Origin: VBAS01 sp035318985
GTDB taxonomy: Bacteria; Bacteroidota; Bacteroidia; Chitinophagales; Chitinophagaceae
Length of the DNA stretch: 50,224 bases
NCBI GenBank assembly: GCA_035318985.1
Contig: DATHDP010000146.1
Coordinates: 1 to 50,224, forward strand
Direction of reading: 5' to 3'
In this document: positions 1 to 8,550 of the stretch, piece by piece
Numbering within the stretch: position 1 is the stretch's first letter
Layout of the letters: every line of letters starts with the position of its first letter
The notes under the pieces: model-generated
Database searches by the model: none
What the model saw: only the letters and a program-made list of their open reading frames with translations
Told to the model about the DNA's origin: nothing
Translations under genes and position numbers: made by a program

Positions 1-2
1 GA

Positions 3-641
3 TGCGGGATAGGGGGAAGCAGTATTTTCTTAGCTGAAAAACTTGGCTGCCATGTTACCGGTATTAGTTTAAGTGAAAAGCAGATCAATAAAGCAAAAGA
101 TTTAGCCGTTAAAAAAAATGTTGATATAAAGGTTGATTTTAAAGTAATGAATTATTGTGCCACAAGTTTTGCTGACGAAAGCTTTGATATTGTCTGGGGA
201 TGTGAAAGCATCTGCTATGCGGACGATAAAAATCAATTCATTAAAGAAGCCTGGCGTTTATTAAAACCCGGCGGCAGGTTAGTAGTTGCCGATGGATTTG
301 TCACAGATTTTAAAAATAATGATCATCCTATTATAAGAAGTTGGCTCGATGGCTGGCAGGTAAATTATCTTGAATCGCCGGAACGATTTCAGAAATTCAT
401 GCAGTCGGCAGGATTTAAAGACATTTCTTTCAGCGATATATCCAAATTCACTGTTCATTCATCAAAGCGCCTATATAAATTTTATTTTCTTGCCAATCTT
501 TATTTAGCCTGGAAAACGATCACATTTTCCAATCGTGCTACTGAAAAACAAAAGAAAAATATTGCCGCCTGCAAACACCAATACGATGGAATGAAAAATG
601 GTTTATGGCAATATGGTTTGACTGTGGGAACAAAGCCCTGA
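3..641 (+). CDS. SAM-dependent class I methyltransferase, 5' end outside window
   Basis: The open frame runs in from the left edge, so the gene is 5'-partial; an ATG at 147 is internal. The first visible residues read CGIGGSSIFLAEKLGC, the glycine-rich SAM-binding motif I, followed by VTGISLSEKQI, typical of the tocopherol/sarcosine methyltransferase-like group. Further on, SFDIVWGCESICY matches motif II/post-I and LLKPGGRLVVAD matches motif III. The product should be a cytosolic methyltransferase for a small molecule. The substrate cannot be read from the sequence. The next gene starts 47 nt downstream on the same strand. Confidence 0.8.
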   Translation, partial: CGIGGSSIFLAEKLGCHVTGISLSEKQINKAKDLAVKKNVDIKVDFKVMNYCATSFADESFDIVWGCESICYADDKNQFIKEAWRLLKPGGRLVVADGFVTDFKNNDHPIIRSWLDGWQVNYLESPERFQKFMQSAGFKDISFSDISKFTVHSSKRLYKFYFLANLYLAWKTITFSNRATEKQKKNIAACKHQYDGMKNGLWQYGLTVGTKP

Positions 642-688
642 TAATTTTCCTGTTTACTCTTATCTTTAACGCCTTCAAAACTTTTTAT

Positions 689-3673
689 ATGAGAAGGTAC
701 CTAATTGTCTTTTTATTACTTTTCACTTTTTACATTTCATTTGCTCAAAAAAAGCCGCTTGATCACACAGTTTACGATAGCTGGCAAAGCATTGGCGAAA
801 GAATGATCAGCAATGATGGTAAATGGGTCGTTTACACTATTAATGTACAGGAAGGTGATAATGAACTTGTCATCCAGTCTTCTGATGTAAAATATAAAAA
901 GACGATACCAAGAGGTTATGGTGCCGTGATATCTGAGGACAGTCGCTTTACAATTTTTAAAATAAAACCTTTTTACAAAGACACCCGTGAAGCAAGAATA
1001 AAAAAGAAAAAGCCTGAGGATATGCCGAAGGATTCGTTTGCAGTTGTTGAGTTGGGAAAAGATAGTGTATACAAAGTAGCCAAAGTGAAAACTTATAAAG
1101 TACCTGAAAAAGGCTTTGGATGGGTAGCTTATCATCTCGAGAAAAAGCCTGAGCCGGAAAAACCAAAACAACCAGCGAATGATGGAAGCAAAAAAACTAT
1201 TGACAGTTTAAAAAGGACAATTGATTCTTTGCTGGTAATTGTCAACCTGCCTCCTGCAAAAATGGGAAAAAAGAAAAATATAGGAGACGAAGAAATTGAA
1301 GGATTAATTAATGAAAATTATTTAGACGCGGAGGGTGATGATCCGGCCACACCTGCCATTTCCGATGGCACTGATCTTGTTCTAAGAAATCTTATCACCG
1401 GGGAAGAAAAAACTTTCCCCTTAGTAAGTGAATATTATTTTGATAAGTATGGTAAAAAGCTATTGCTGGAAACAACGAAAAATTCAAAAGATTCATTGAG
1501 TAAGGCCTCTGTGTTTTTGATCGATCTTGGAAACATGCAGAAGAAAACAATTAGCACAGGGGGAAATGATTTTAAGAATTATTCATTTTCTGAGGATGGT
1601 TCACAACTTACTTTTGTTGCGGAACGAAATGCAAAACCAAAAGATCTTCAGAAATTTTATAAACTATGGTACTATAAAGATGGAATGGATACGGCTTCGA
1701 TGATTGCTGATAAAAATTCAGTGGGAATGAAGATCGGAATGACAGTTAGTGAATTCGGGACAACCAGTTTTAGTAAAACAGGCAAGCGTTTATTTTTTGG
1801 TACTGCGCCGATACAGCCGCCACGAGATACGACATTGGTTGATTTTGAAAGCGCCAAACTCGATATCTGGAACTACAAGGATGATTATTTGCAAACCGTT
1901 CAGTTGAATCGTTTGCAGCGTGACCTGCAGGAGAATTTTTTAGCAGTTTATGATGTTAATGATAATACGATCAAGCAGCTTGGTTCAAAAGAATTGCCAA
2001 CCGTAATTCAGACCAATGAAGGAGACGGCGAAACATTTGTCGGTATAACTGATTTTGGAAAACGGGTAGAAGGTCAGTGGACAGGTAATACGCTGAAAGA
2101 TATTTATGCGATCAATGTTGCTGATGGCACAAAGAAATTGGTGATCAAAGATCTGAATGGATTTATTTCGCCGCAATATATTTCTCCATCAGGCAAATAC
2201 ATAATGTGGTATGATCGTAAAGCAAAAAATTATTTTGCTTATGACGGAAAAGAAACAAAAAATATTACTGCAAAAATAAAAGTGGCCTTGTATGACGAAG
2301 AGAATGATACACCTGATTATCCATCCCCTTATGGAATATTAGGATGGGAGAAAGGAGATAAAATGATTCTTGTATATGACAAGTATGGTGTTTGGAAAGT
2401 TAATGCTGACGGTACAGGTATACCTCAGTTAATGATTGGCGATAGAAAGAATAAAAGAAGTTATCGCTATAACCGTGTTGATCCCGAGGAGCGATTTATT
2501 GAGCCAGGACAAAATGTTGTTTTCAGAATTTTTAATAGCAATAATAAAGAAGCAGGTTTATGGCAAGGAAAGTATAGTGATAATTTACAACCAACCAATG
2601 CCGAAGACAAATATTCTATCGGTCAATTAGCAAAAGCTAAAGATGCAGACGTGTTTATTTTTACAAAAGAAAATTATAAAGAGTCGCCAAATTTGTTTGT
2701 TAGTGAAAATTTGAGTGACAGATCTTATTTTAACGCAGGCGAGTCTATGATTGATAACGTTATTTCAACTATAAAACTTTCTTCTCTCAATCCTCAACAA
2801 AAAAGCTATAACTGGGGAACGGCAGAATTGATCAAATGGAAAGCATACACTGGAAAAGAAACGCAAGGCATTGTTTACAAACCAGAAGACTTTGACCCAA
2901 AGAAAAAATATCCATTGATCTGTTATTTCTATGAAACATTAAGCGATGGGTTATATACTTATAATCCTCCTTCACCAACACCAAGCCGTTTGAATATTTC
3001 ATTTTTTGTTAGTCGCGGTTATGTTGTGCTGGCGCCGGATATTCATTATGGCACTGGTCATCCTGCAAAAGATGCTTACAATCATATTGTAAGTGGTGCA
3101 AGATATTTAGTAAAACAAGGATACATAGATAGCACAAGGATGGGCTTGCAGGGACAAAGTTGGGGAGGTATTCAAGTAGCGCAGTTGGTTACCATGACAA
3201 AACTTTTTAAAGCAGCATGGGCAGGTGCACCGGTTGCAAATATGACGAGTGCTTATGGTGGCATAAGATGGGAGAGTGGAGTGAATCGCCAGTTTCAATA
3301 CGAAAAATCACAAAGCAGGATCGGCGCAACATTATGGGAGAAACTCAATTTATATATTGAGAATTCACCGCTTTTTCATTTACCCAATGTAACAACACCA
3401 CTTGTAATAATGGCAAATGATGCAGATGGCGCTGTGCCATGGTACCAGGGAATTGAATTGTTCACTGCAATGCGCAGGTTAAATAAAAAAGTGTGGATGC
3501 TCACTTATAATGGCGAGGCACATAATCTTGTCGAAAGAAGAAACAGGAAAGATATTCAAATAAGAGAACAACAATACTTCGATTGGTTATTGAAAGATGA
3601 TGTCCCACCAAAATGGATCACAGAAGGAGTACCGGCGGTGAAGAAGGGAAAAGACTGGGGATTGGATTATTAG
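689..3673 (+). CDS. Secreted S9-family prolyl oligopeptidase-like peptidase
   Basis: The frame is open from 605, but the ATG at 689 gives a proper signal peptide (RRYLIVFLLLFTFYISFA, then QKK), so I start there; the product is about 994 residues. The N-terminal two thirds would be the beta-propeller. The C-terminal third is an alpha/beta hydrolase with nucleophile Ser824 in GQSWGG, Asp911 or Asp913 in NDADGAVPWYQG and His945 in NGEAHNL, the S9 catalytic triad order. Length exceeds the usual 700 residues because of a charged, Lys/Pro-rich insertion around residues 150-215. It is probably a periplasmic or surface peptidase that degrades peptides for nutrition. No close operon partner. Confidence 0.88.
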   Translation: MRRYLIVFLLLFTFYISFAQKKPLDHTVYDSWQSIGERMISNDGKWVVYTINVQEGDNELVIQSSDVKYKKTIPRGYGAVISEDSRFTIFKIKPFYKDTREARIKKKKPEDMPKDSFAVVELGKDSVYKVAKVKTYKVPEKGFGWVAYHLEKKPEPEKPKQPANDGSKKTIDSLKRTIDSLLVIVNLPPAKMGKKKNIGDEEIEGLINENYLDAEGDDPATPAISDGTDLVLRNLITGEEKTFPLVSEYYFDKYGKKLLLETTKNSKDSLSKASVFLIDLGNMQKKTISTGGNDFKNYSFSEDGSQLTFVAERNAKPKDLQKFYKLWYYKDGMDTASMIADKNSVGMKIGMTVSEFGTTSFSKTGKRLFFGTAPIQPPRDTTLVDFESAKLDIWNYKDDYLQTVQLNRLQRDLQENFLAVYDVNDNTIKQLGSKELPTVIQTNEGDGETFVGITDFGKRVEGQWTGNTLKDIYAINVADGTKKLVIKDLNGFISPQYISPSGKYIMWYDRKAKNYFAYDGKETKNITAKIKVALYDEENDTPDYPSPYGILGWEKGDKMILVYDKYGVWKVNADGTGIPQLMIGDRKNKRSYRYNRVDPEERFIEPGQNVVFRIFNSNNKEAGLWQGKYSDNLQPTNAEDKYSIGQLAKAKDADVFIFTKENYKESPNLFVSENLSDRSYFNAGESMIDNVISTIKLSSLNPQQKSYNWGTAELIKWKAYTGKETQGIVYKPEDFDPKKKYPLICYFYETLSDGLYTYNPPSPTPSRLNISFFVSRGYVVLAPDIHYGTGHPAKDAYNHIVSGARYLVKQGYIDSTRMGLQGQSWGGIQVAQLVTMTKLFKAAWAGAPVANMTSAYGGIRWESGVNRQFQYEKSQSRIGATLWEKLNLYIENSPLFHLPNVTTPLVIMANDADGAVPWYQGIELFTAMRRLNKKVWMLTYNGEAHNLVERRNRKDIQIREQQYFDWLLKDDVPPKWITEGVPAVKKGKDWGLDY

Positions 3674-3774
3674 AATATAGTTAAGATTATTTCAACCCAT
3701 TGTTTCGTTAAACAGTCAAGAATTATTTAAGTAAATAGCTTAGCTAGCTATTCACAATACATCAAAAAATAAAT

Positions 3775-4290
3775 ATGAAAAAACAATTTTTGTTTTGGTT
3801 GATCCTGCCTTTAATGGCATTTACCAGTTTTGAATGGGTCACGGTTTCAATTGATGAAAGAGTATCTGTTGATTTTCCGGTGAAACCTCAACAGAGTGAA
3901 AGTTCTGGCAATCCTATGTGGATGGCTGATGCAAACAGAGACTCAAGATGTATGGCCATGATAATTGATTTTAAAAACTTAGGAATGGACTCTGCACAAG
4001 TAGCTGCGGAAATGGGGAAGCCCGAATTTTACGATGATTTCAAAAACGGGGTGCTCGGGCAAATAAAAGGAGCTTCACTAATGTCCGAGAAGGTCACTAT
4101 CACTTTAGGATATAAAACCTTTGAGTATCTTATAAATATGGGTAAGAAAGATACAAGTTCATTGAACATAATGCATAACAAGAACATCTTTGTGGGTGCT
4201 AAATTGTATACAATGAATTTCTTTGAAAAAAACGGCAAGCCGCAGGATCAAGTGAGAGATCAATTTTTTCGTTCGATCAAGATAAAATAA
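3775..4290 (+). CDS. Uncharacterised exported protein, 171 aa
   Basis: It has an N-terminal signal peptide (KKQFLFWLILPLMAFTSF) followed by a soluble region of about 150 residues that starts VSIDERVSVDFPVKP. This opening (a value that must be non-negative or within bounds, then a phrase like 'VDFP.KP') recurs in uncharacterised Bacteroidota periplasmic proteins, but I cannot name a Pfam family with confidence. No catalytic motif or further membrane segment is visible. The gene is monocistronic: 101 nt separate it from the S9 peptidase gene and a strong hairpin terminator follows 23 nt after its stop codon. Confidence 0.7.
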   Translation: MKKQFLFWLILPLMAFTSFEWVTVSIDERVSVDFPVKPQQSESSGNPMWMADANRDSRCMAMIIDFKNLGMDSAQVAAEMGKPEFYDDFKNGVLGQIKGASLMSEKVTITLGYKTFEYLINMGKKDTSSLNIMHNKNIFVGAKLYTMNFFEKNGKPQDQVRDQFFRSIKIK

Positions 4291-4313
4291 GTTTTACGTT
4301 CTTTATATGTTGC

Positions 4314-4341
4314 ATGGCTCCCTTTGGAGCCATTATTTTTT
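4314..4341 (+). terminator. Intrinsic terminator
   Basis: An 8-bp perfect stem ATGGCTCC/GGAGCCAT with a CTTT loop is followed by TATTTTTT. It lies between the convergent genes ending at 4290 and 4349 and should mainly serve the plus-strand gene. Confidence 0.85.
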
Positions 4342-4348
4342 AATAATG

Positions 4349-5068
4349 TTAAGCGGCGGTTGCGGCAATGAATTTAACCAGGCTTCTTTTTGCGACAGGC
4401 AACAATGTTTCTTCTACCGGGAATCCTAATTCAATTTGTATTGAATAAACAGCAGGGTGGGGAAGTTGATGCCGGTATTTTATCAATTCTGATTTTATGC
4501 TTTCAAATGTGTTTACAAAATTTTTATCCCAGCTATTTACATAAGCTGTTTTTATGCTTCTGTATTTTTCGTCATGTTTTTCAAAAAGGGAAAGGCGATA
4601 ATGATAAACCAGGGTTTGTTTTTGGGATGTTGTATTTAGAAAGAAATATCCTTCTTTTGTATCAAGAGGAATAATGCCAATGGGATTGATGATTATTTTA
4701 TCTTCCACCATTTCATATATTTCAACGCCATTGTTGATCGTTCCTTTCATCTCGCCGGCAGAGTAGTTAATGATATCTTCCAGTTCCTGCATCAGTTCAT
4801 CGTCTTCTATCATTTGTTGATAAAGCATTTGTAGCTTTTCCATTTGAATGCCGGTAAGTTTTTTTGGGAAATGCTCCTGTAAGAATTTTTTGTTCTCACG
4901 AAAAGCGATCAGGTTATTGAAATGAAAAATGATATCAGAAAGTTGCGGGTAGAGTTTGCTTTCGTGGAAGTATTTATTTATTTCTTTCAGGTAGGCGAGA
5001 AGGGTATACTTCTTTAATTCGAAATCAATATAGCCTTCGGCGAACCAGGTTTCGGATAGTGATTTCAT
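4349..5068 (-). CDS. Uncharacterised soluble protein, 239 aa
   Basis: The protein starts MKSLSETWFAEGYIDFELKK, has no signal peptide or membrane segment, and is rich in Glu, Lys and aromatic residues. Its predicted character is helical in the N-terminal half (DIIFHFNNLIAFRENKKF, then EKLQMLYQQMIEDDELM) and mixed in the C-terminal half, which carries a hydrophobic beta-like stretch (KIIINPIGIIPLDTKEGYFF). I recognise it only as a conserved hypothetical protein of Bacteroidota. It is convergent with the preceding gene and divergent from the phosphatase gene at 5159. Confidence 0.7.
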   Translation of the reverse strand: MKSLSETWFAEGYIDFELKKYTLLAYLKEINKYFHESKLYPQLSDIIFHFNNLIAFRENKKFLQEHFPKKLTGIQMEKLQMLYQQMIEDDELMQELEDIINYSAGEMKGTINNGVEIYEMVEDKIIINPIGIIPLDTKEGYFFLNTTSQKQTLVYHYRLSLFEKHDEKYRSIKTAYVNSWDKNFVNTFESIKSELIKYRHQLPHPAVYSIQIELGFPVEETLLPVAKRSLVKFIAATAA

Positions 5069-5136
5069 AGTCGCTTGTTTGGGTTAGTTACTGTAATTTA
5101 AATAAAAGACTTTAAAAATTGAAAGTAAGTTTACCT

Positions 5137-5144
5137 TAAGTTTG
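5137..5144 (+). promoter_or_regulatory. Bacteroidota-type -7 promoter box TAAGTTTG
   Basis: TAAGTTTG matches the TAnnTTTG consensus and lies 14 nt before the ATG at 5159, so the 5' leader would be very short. A candidate -33 TTG at 5119-5121 is only 15 nt upstream, a little closer than usual. Confidence 0.4.
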
Positions 5145-5158
5145 TTAAAAGAAATATC

Positions 5159-5680
5159 ATGCCAAGGATTTTATTGTATTTAGGGGTTATTATTTTTTCT
5201 TCTTGTGGATCAGTGAAGTATTATGTTGTTCGGCATGCAGAAAAAGAAACTGCATCGGCCGGCACTACCATGAGTACGCCGAATGATCCCCCACTTTCCG
5301 CCGCCGGCAGGGTAAGAGCTATCGAATTAAAAGAGGCATTGAAAGATAAGGGCATTACTTATATATTTTCCACAAACACCGTTCGCACCATTTCAACAGC
5401 TCGTCCGCTGGATGAATTGAAAGGAGCCACAAGAATTGAACTCTACAATACAAGAGATTCACTTGATCAGTTGATCCAAAAGTTAAAGGGAATTAAAAAG
5501 GGCAACTCATTGATCGTGGGACACTCTAATACGGTCGATGATATTGTAAACAAACTTTGTGGGGAAATTAAAGTACCAACTGATCTTCCTGATTCTGAAT
5601 ATGACAATCTTTATATTGTAACAAAGAAAGGCAATCGCTATAAGTTCGAAAATAAAACTTATGGGACACCAACTAACTAA
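5159..5680 (+). CDS. Histidine phosphatase family protein (SixA/phosphoglycerate-mutase-like)
   Basis: 173 residues. The RHAEKE motif near residue 25 carries the phospho-accepting His, and VGHSNTVDDI in the C-terminal half carries the second catalytic His. These define the branch-1 histidine phosphatase fold, and the small size resembles SixA. The N-terminus is hydrophobic and ends FSSCGS, which fits a lipoprotein signal, so the enzyme is probably anchored on the periplasmic face of a membrane. The substrate is unknown. It is convergent with the E2 gene. Confidence 0.82.
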   Translation: MPRILLYLGVIIFSSCGSVKYYVVRHAEKETASAGTTMSTPNDPPLSAAGRVRAIELKEALKDKGITYIFSTNTVRTISTARPLDELKGATRIELYNTRDSLDQLIQKLKGIKKGNSLIVGHSNTVDDIVNKLCGEIKVPTDLPDSEYDNLYIVTKKGNRYKFENKTYGTPTN

Positions 5681-5700
5681 ATGAACTTTCGATTTCCGCA

Positions 5701-5732
5701 CAATCCTTCAAAATCCTTCTTGATCGTGGTTC
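5701..5732 (-). repeat. Dispersed 3'-end repeat, copy at the E2 gene
   Basis: Read on the minus strand, GAACCACGAT begins within the E2 stop codon and is followed by two units of about 10 nt with the core AAGGATTNTG. The same arrangement occurs at the stop codon of lpd (21395-21430) and again downstream of the M43 protease gene. It is a member of the GAACCACG...AGGATT type of dispersed repeat. Confidence 0.6.
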
Positions 5733-7086
5733 AATATTCTCTGTCTCCATTAAAATTCTCCAACTCTTTGGCTACTGCAGTTAAGAAAGTAGCGCCAAGG
5801 CTTCCATCAACAATCCGATGATCATAGCTCATGCTCAAATACATCATATGACGGATTGCAATACTATCACCGGCAGGAGTTTCCACAACAACCGGACGTT
5901 TCTTAATAGCACCGACAGCAAGTATCGCAACCTGTGGTTGATTAATGATCGGGGTGCCCATCAGGCTTCCAAAAGTTCCCACGTTTGTCATTGTAAATGT
6001 GCCACCCGTAGTATCATCAGCTTTCAGCTTTCCGGTTCTTGCATTATCAGCAAGCATGTTCACTTGCTTTGCCAGGCCAACAAGATTCAACTGGTCTGCA
6101 TTTTTAATTACGGGTACAATAAGATTACCTGATGGCAATGCAGTCGCCATTCCTATATTAATATCTTTCTTAATAATTATTTTATCGCCATCCAGTGAAC
6201 AATTGACCAATGGAAATTTTTTAATGCATCTTACAATGGCTTCAATAAACAAAGGAGTAAAAGTGATCTTTGTTCCTTCTCTTTTTTCAAAATCCTTTTT
6301 TACTTTATCACGCCACATTACCAGGCTGGTTACATCAGCTTCAACAAAACTCGTAACATGCGGACTCGTATGTTTGCTTCGCACCATGTGTTCAGCGATC
6401 AGTTTGCGCATCCGATCCATTTCTATGATCTCAACATTGCCAGTGTATGTTGTGAGTTGTGAGTTGTGAGAGGTGGGTGGCGCAGAGTCTTTTATTACTG
6501 AAAATTCTTGTTGATTTTGTACAGTGGGTTGTTGACTTCTGACTCCCGACTCCCGACTCCTGACTCCTGACCTTCTCTCACTCACATATTGCAAAATATC
6601 TTTCTTCGTCACTCTTCCTTCATTGCCTGTACCCGGAATATTTTCAAGTTCACTCATGCTCACACCTTCACTTGCTGCAATGTTTAATACCAGTGGCGAA
6701 TAAAATCGATTACCTGTTCCGTTAGTTTGAGGTTTGTAGGAAGTTTGGTGTGATGAAACCACTTCAGCAACTGTTTCCATTTGTGGTTGACGAACTTCAA
6801 CTTTTGGTTGTACAGGCGCAGGTCGTGATGAAGCATTTTCTTCCGCACCGGTTTTTATTCTTGCGATCACCGTACCGATCGGCACCACATCATTTACATT
6901 GAATAAAATTTCACTCAGCACACCGGCAGCAGTGCTTGGCACTTCGCTATCCACTTTATCAGTGGCAATTTCCAAAACAGTTTCATCCATTGCTACCGTA
7001 TCGCCGGGATGTTTGTGCCACTTCAAAATAGTAGCTTCCATAATACTTTCACCCAGCTTCGGCATTACAAGATCAACAATTGCCAT
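5731..7086 (-). CDS. 2-oxo acid dehydrogenase E2 component (dihydrolipoamide acyltransferase)
   Basis: 451 residues from the ATG at 7086; the frame is open to a TTG at 7158, but the E2 opening MAIVDLVMPKLGES fixes the start. Residues 1-75 are a lipoyl domain with Lys44 in ATDKVDSE. An E3-binding domain follows (SPLVLNIAASEGVSM to GRVTKKDILQYV, around 130-170). The C-terminal catalytic domain has His423 and Asp427 in HRIVDG. It is a core acyltransferase of a pyruvate, 2-oxoglutarate or branched-chain complex; E1 genes are not in the window, so the acyl substrate is open. The linker between the last two domains is built partly from 7-bp DNA repeats. lpd (E3) lies at 21.4 kb. Confidence 0.92.
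   Translation of the reverse strand: MAIVDLVMPKLGESIMEATILKWHKHPGDTVAMDETVLEIATDKVDSEVPSTAAGVLSEILFNVNDVVPIGTVIARIKTGAEENASSRPAPVQPKVEVRQPQMETVAEVVSSHQTSYKPQTNGTGNRFYSPLVLNIAASEGVSMSELENIPGTGNEGRVTKKDILQYVSERRSGVRSRESGVRSQQPTVQNQQEFSVIKDSAPPTSHNSQLTTYTGNVEIIEMDRMRKLIAEHMVRSKHTSPHVTSFVEADVTSLVMWRDKVKKDFEKREGTKITFTPLFIEAIVRCIKKFPLVNCSLDGDKIIIKKDINIGMATALPSGNLIVPVIKNADQLNLVGLAKQVNMLADNARTGKLKADDTTGGTFTMTNVGTFGSLMGTPIINQPQVAILAVGAIKKRPVVVETPAGDSIAIRHMMYLSMSYDHRIVDGSLGATFLTAVAKELENFNGDREY
6449..6469 (-). repeat. 7-bp tandem repeat inside E2 linker (GTTGTGA x3)
   Basis: Three exact copies of GTTGTGA (minus strand TCACAAC) are followed by degenerate GAGGTGG. The array encodes part of the E2 linker (HNSQLTTYT). 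The ACTCAC core is shared with the array in the ggt signal peptide at 37687-37714. Confidence 0.75.
6534..6568 (-). repeat. 7-bp tandem repeat inside E2 linker (GACTYCY x5)
   Basis: Plus strand units in order: GACTTCT, GACTCCC, GACTCCC, GACTCCT, GACTCCT. Because 7 is not a multiple of 3, the protein repeats every 7 residues (SGVRSRE, SGVRSQQ). The GACTNNN unit is also seen at 8582-8602 as GACTTTT. Confidence 0.8.
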
Positions 7087-7195
7087 AATTATTTTTTTGT
7101 AGTCAGCAATCGAAATTCTGTTCATCGTCCCTTGCGTCGCACTCTTCAACAGCAGCAATTCTAATGAGCAAAGAAGACAATTGATTTTTACCGGC

Positions 7196-7203
7196 CAAAG
7201 GTA
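7196..7203 (-). promoter_or_regulatory. -7 promoter box TACCTTTG for the E2 gene
   Basis: Minus-strand TACCTTTG is a perfect TAnnTTTG match with a TTG 24 nt upstream. It would give a leader of roughly 100 nt before the ATG at 7086. Confidence 0.42.
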
Positions 7204-7226
7204 ATGATTTGAGCATTAAAACCCGA

Positions 7227-8489
7227 TCAAGTGTTAGCGAGAATGAACTTTCTTAAAAAGTTCAATGCAGTGTGCGAAGTCATTTCAATATTTCTTTCCC
7301 GGTCAAAACGAAAAGCCAGTTTTGCTGTCTGCACCTTTCCTTTATTACCAGCGGCGATCCATACAGTGCCGACAGGTTTTTCATCAGTGCCACCATCAGG
7401 CCCCATTATACCGGATGTAGCAAGTGCAAAATCCACATTCAATTTTTCAATGGCGCCTTTCACCATTTGTATAACTGTTTCTTCGCTTACTGCACCAACT
7501 GTTCTCAACGTTTTATCCGTAACACCCAGTACGTTTTCTTTTACATCATTTGCATAACTAATAATACTTCCTTTATAACCTACAGAAGAACCGGGATTGG
7601 ATGTAATAAGATGAGCAATATAACCACCGGTGCAACTTTCAGCAGTACCAATCGTTTTATTTTTTTCTTTCAAAATTTTTATAACTACTGTCGCCAGGTT
7701 TTCATCTTTATCGGTAACCAACCATTCATTGACTAGTTCTTTGAGCACAGAAAATTTTTCATCTAACTCTTTCTCCATTTTTTCTCTATCATCACCTTTT
7801 GCAGTTAATCTCAATTTTACCATTCCATAACCTGGCAGATAAGCAAGCTTGATATGTCCAGGCAAACCCGTTTCAAATTCTTTTATTTTTTCCGCGATCA
7901 TACTTTCCCCTGTGCCCATTGTGAAAGCAGTACGATGAATAATAAAAGGAAGTTCAAAATATTGGGGGATCCGTGACAACACTTCATTTATCATCAGGCC
8001 TTTCATTTCATGAGGCACACCCGGAAGCGAAATATATATCTTACCATCTTTCTCGAACCACATACCCGGCGCCGTCCCTCTTGCATTATGCAATACAGTA
8101 CACACATCAGGAACTTCAGCTTGGTTTAAATTTCTTTCCAGCATTGGCCCCGGCCTGCGATACACTTTATCAAATAAATATTTTACATGGGTTAATACAT
8201 CTTCATTAATGATAAGCTTGCCACCAAAATATTTGCAGAGCAAAGGCTTTGTGATGTCATCAGCAGTAGGTCCGAGGCCACCAGTGATAATTATAATATC
8301 CGCCTCTTTGCTTTCGGCATCCAATGCATTCCATATATCATCCCACACATCGCCAACTGCCACTCTTCTTTTTAGCCAAACACCGATCTTATTTAATTCC
8401 TGTCCTATCCATGCACTGTTTGTATCGATGGTTTGACCGATCAATAACTCATCACCAATAGTAATAATACTTGCATTAACATTTTTCAT
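7227..8489 (-). CDS. cinA: CinA family protein (NMN amidohydrolase / competence-damage protein)
   Basis: 420 residues from the ATG at 8489. A TTG at 8498 would add three residues, but it overlaps the -7 box. The N-terminal half is the MoCF/COG1058 domain: ASIITIGDELLIGQTIDTN, TGGLGPTADDITK and the PGVPHEM motif. The C-terminal half is the amidase domain with TAESCTGGYIAHL and ATSGIMGPDGG. The family hydrolyses NMN in pyridine nucleotide salvage, and the N-terminal domain has been linked to ADP-ribose pyrophosphatase activity. It is cytosolic and complete. It lies upstream of the E2 gene on the same strand, but the E2 gene has its own promoter box. Confidence 0.93.
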   Translation of the reverse strand: MKNVNASIITIGDELLIGQTIDTNSAWIGQELNKIGVWLKRRVAVGDVWDDIWNALDAESKEADIIIITGGLGPTADDITKPLLCKYFGGKLIINEDVLTHVKYLFDKVYRRPGPMLERNLNQAEVPDVCTVLHNARGTAPGMWFEKDGKIYISLPGVPHEMKGLMINEVLSRIPQYFELPFIIHRTAFTMGTGESMIAEKIKEFETGLPGHIKLAYLPGYGMVKLRLTAKGDDREKMEKELDEKFSVLKELVNEWLVTDKDENLATVVIKILKEKNKTIGTAESCTGGYIAHLITSNPGSSVGYKGSIISYANDVKENVLGVTDKTLRTVGAVSEETVIQMVKGAIEKLNVDFALATSGIMGPDGGTDEKPVGTVWIAAGNKGKVQTAKLAFRFDRERNIEMTSHTALNFLRKFILANT

Positions 8490-8495
8490 AGGCTG

Positions 8496-8503
8496 CAAAG
8501 GTA
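8496..8503 (-). promoter_or_regulatory. -7 promoter box TACCTTTG for cinA
   Basis: A perfect TAnnTTTG on the minus strand whose last base is only 6 nt ahead of the cinA ATG (8489), so the transcript would be leaderless or nearly so. No clear -33 TTG is present. Confidence 0.5.
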
Positions 8504-8512
8504 GGAGATGGC

Positions 8513-8520
8513 TAAATTTG
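8513..8520 (+). promoter_or_regulatory. -7 promoter box TAAATTTG for the PBP4 gene
   Basis: A perfect TAnnTTTG on the plus strand, 9 nt after the minus-strand cinA box. The two boxes are interleaved, so RNA polymerase bound at one should exclude the other. Confidence 0.45.
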
Positions 8521-8550
8521 AGGAATTAAATGTTCAATACTCAACCATCA

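Noticed and set aside
605..688. N-terminal extension of the S9 peptidase to 605
   Set aside because: The first residues overlap the methyltransferase gene and do not form a leader; the ATG at 689 gives a clean signal peptide.
737..1171. Minus-strand ORF of 144 aa inside the S9 peptidase gene
   Set aside because: Fully contained in a gene with clear catalytic motifs; composition is typical of an antisense shadow.
5945..6469. Plus-strand ORF of 174 aa opposite the E2 gene
   Set aside because: Antisense shadow of a conserved enzyme; no recognisable family.
6449..6568. Possible CRISPR array
   Set aside because: Units are 7 bp, contiguous, without spacers, and lie in frame in a conserved gene.
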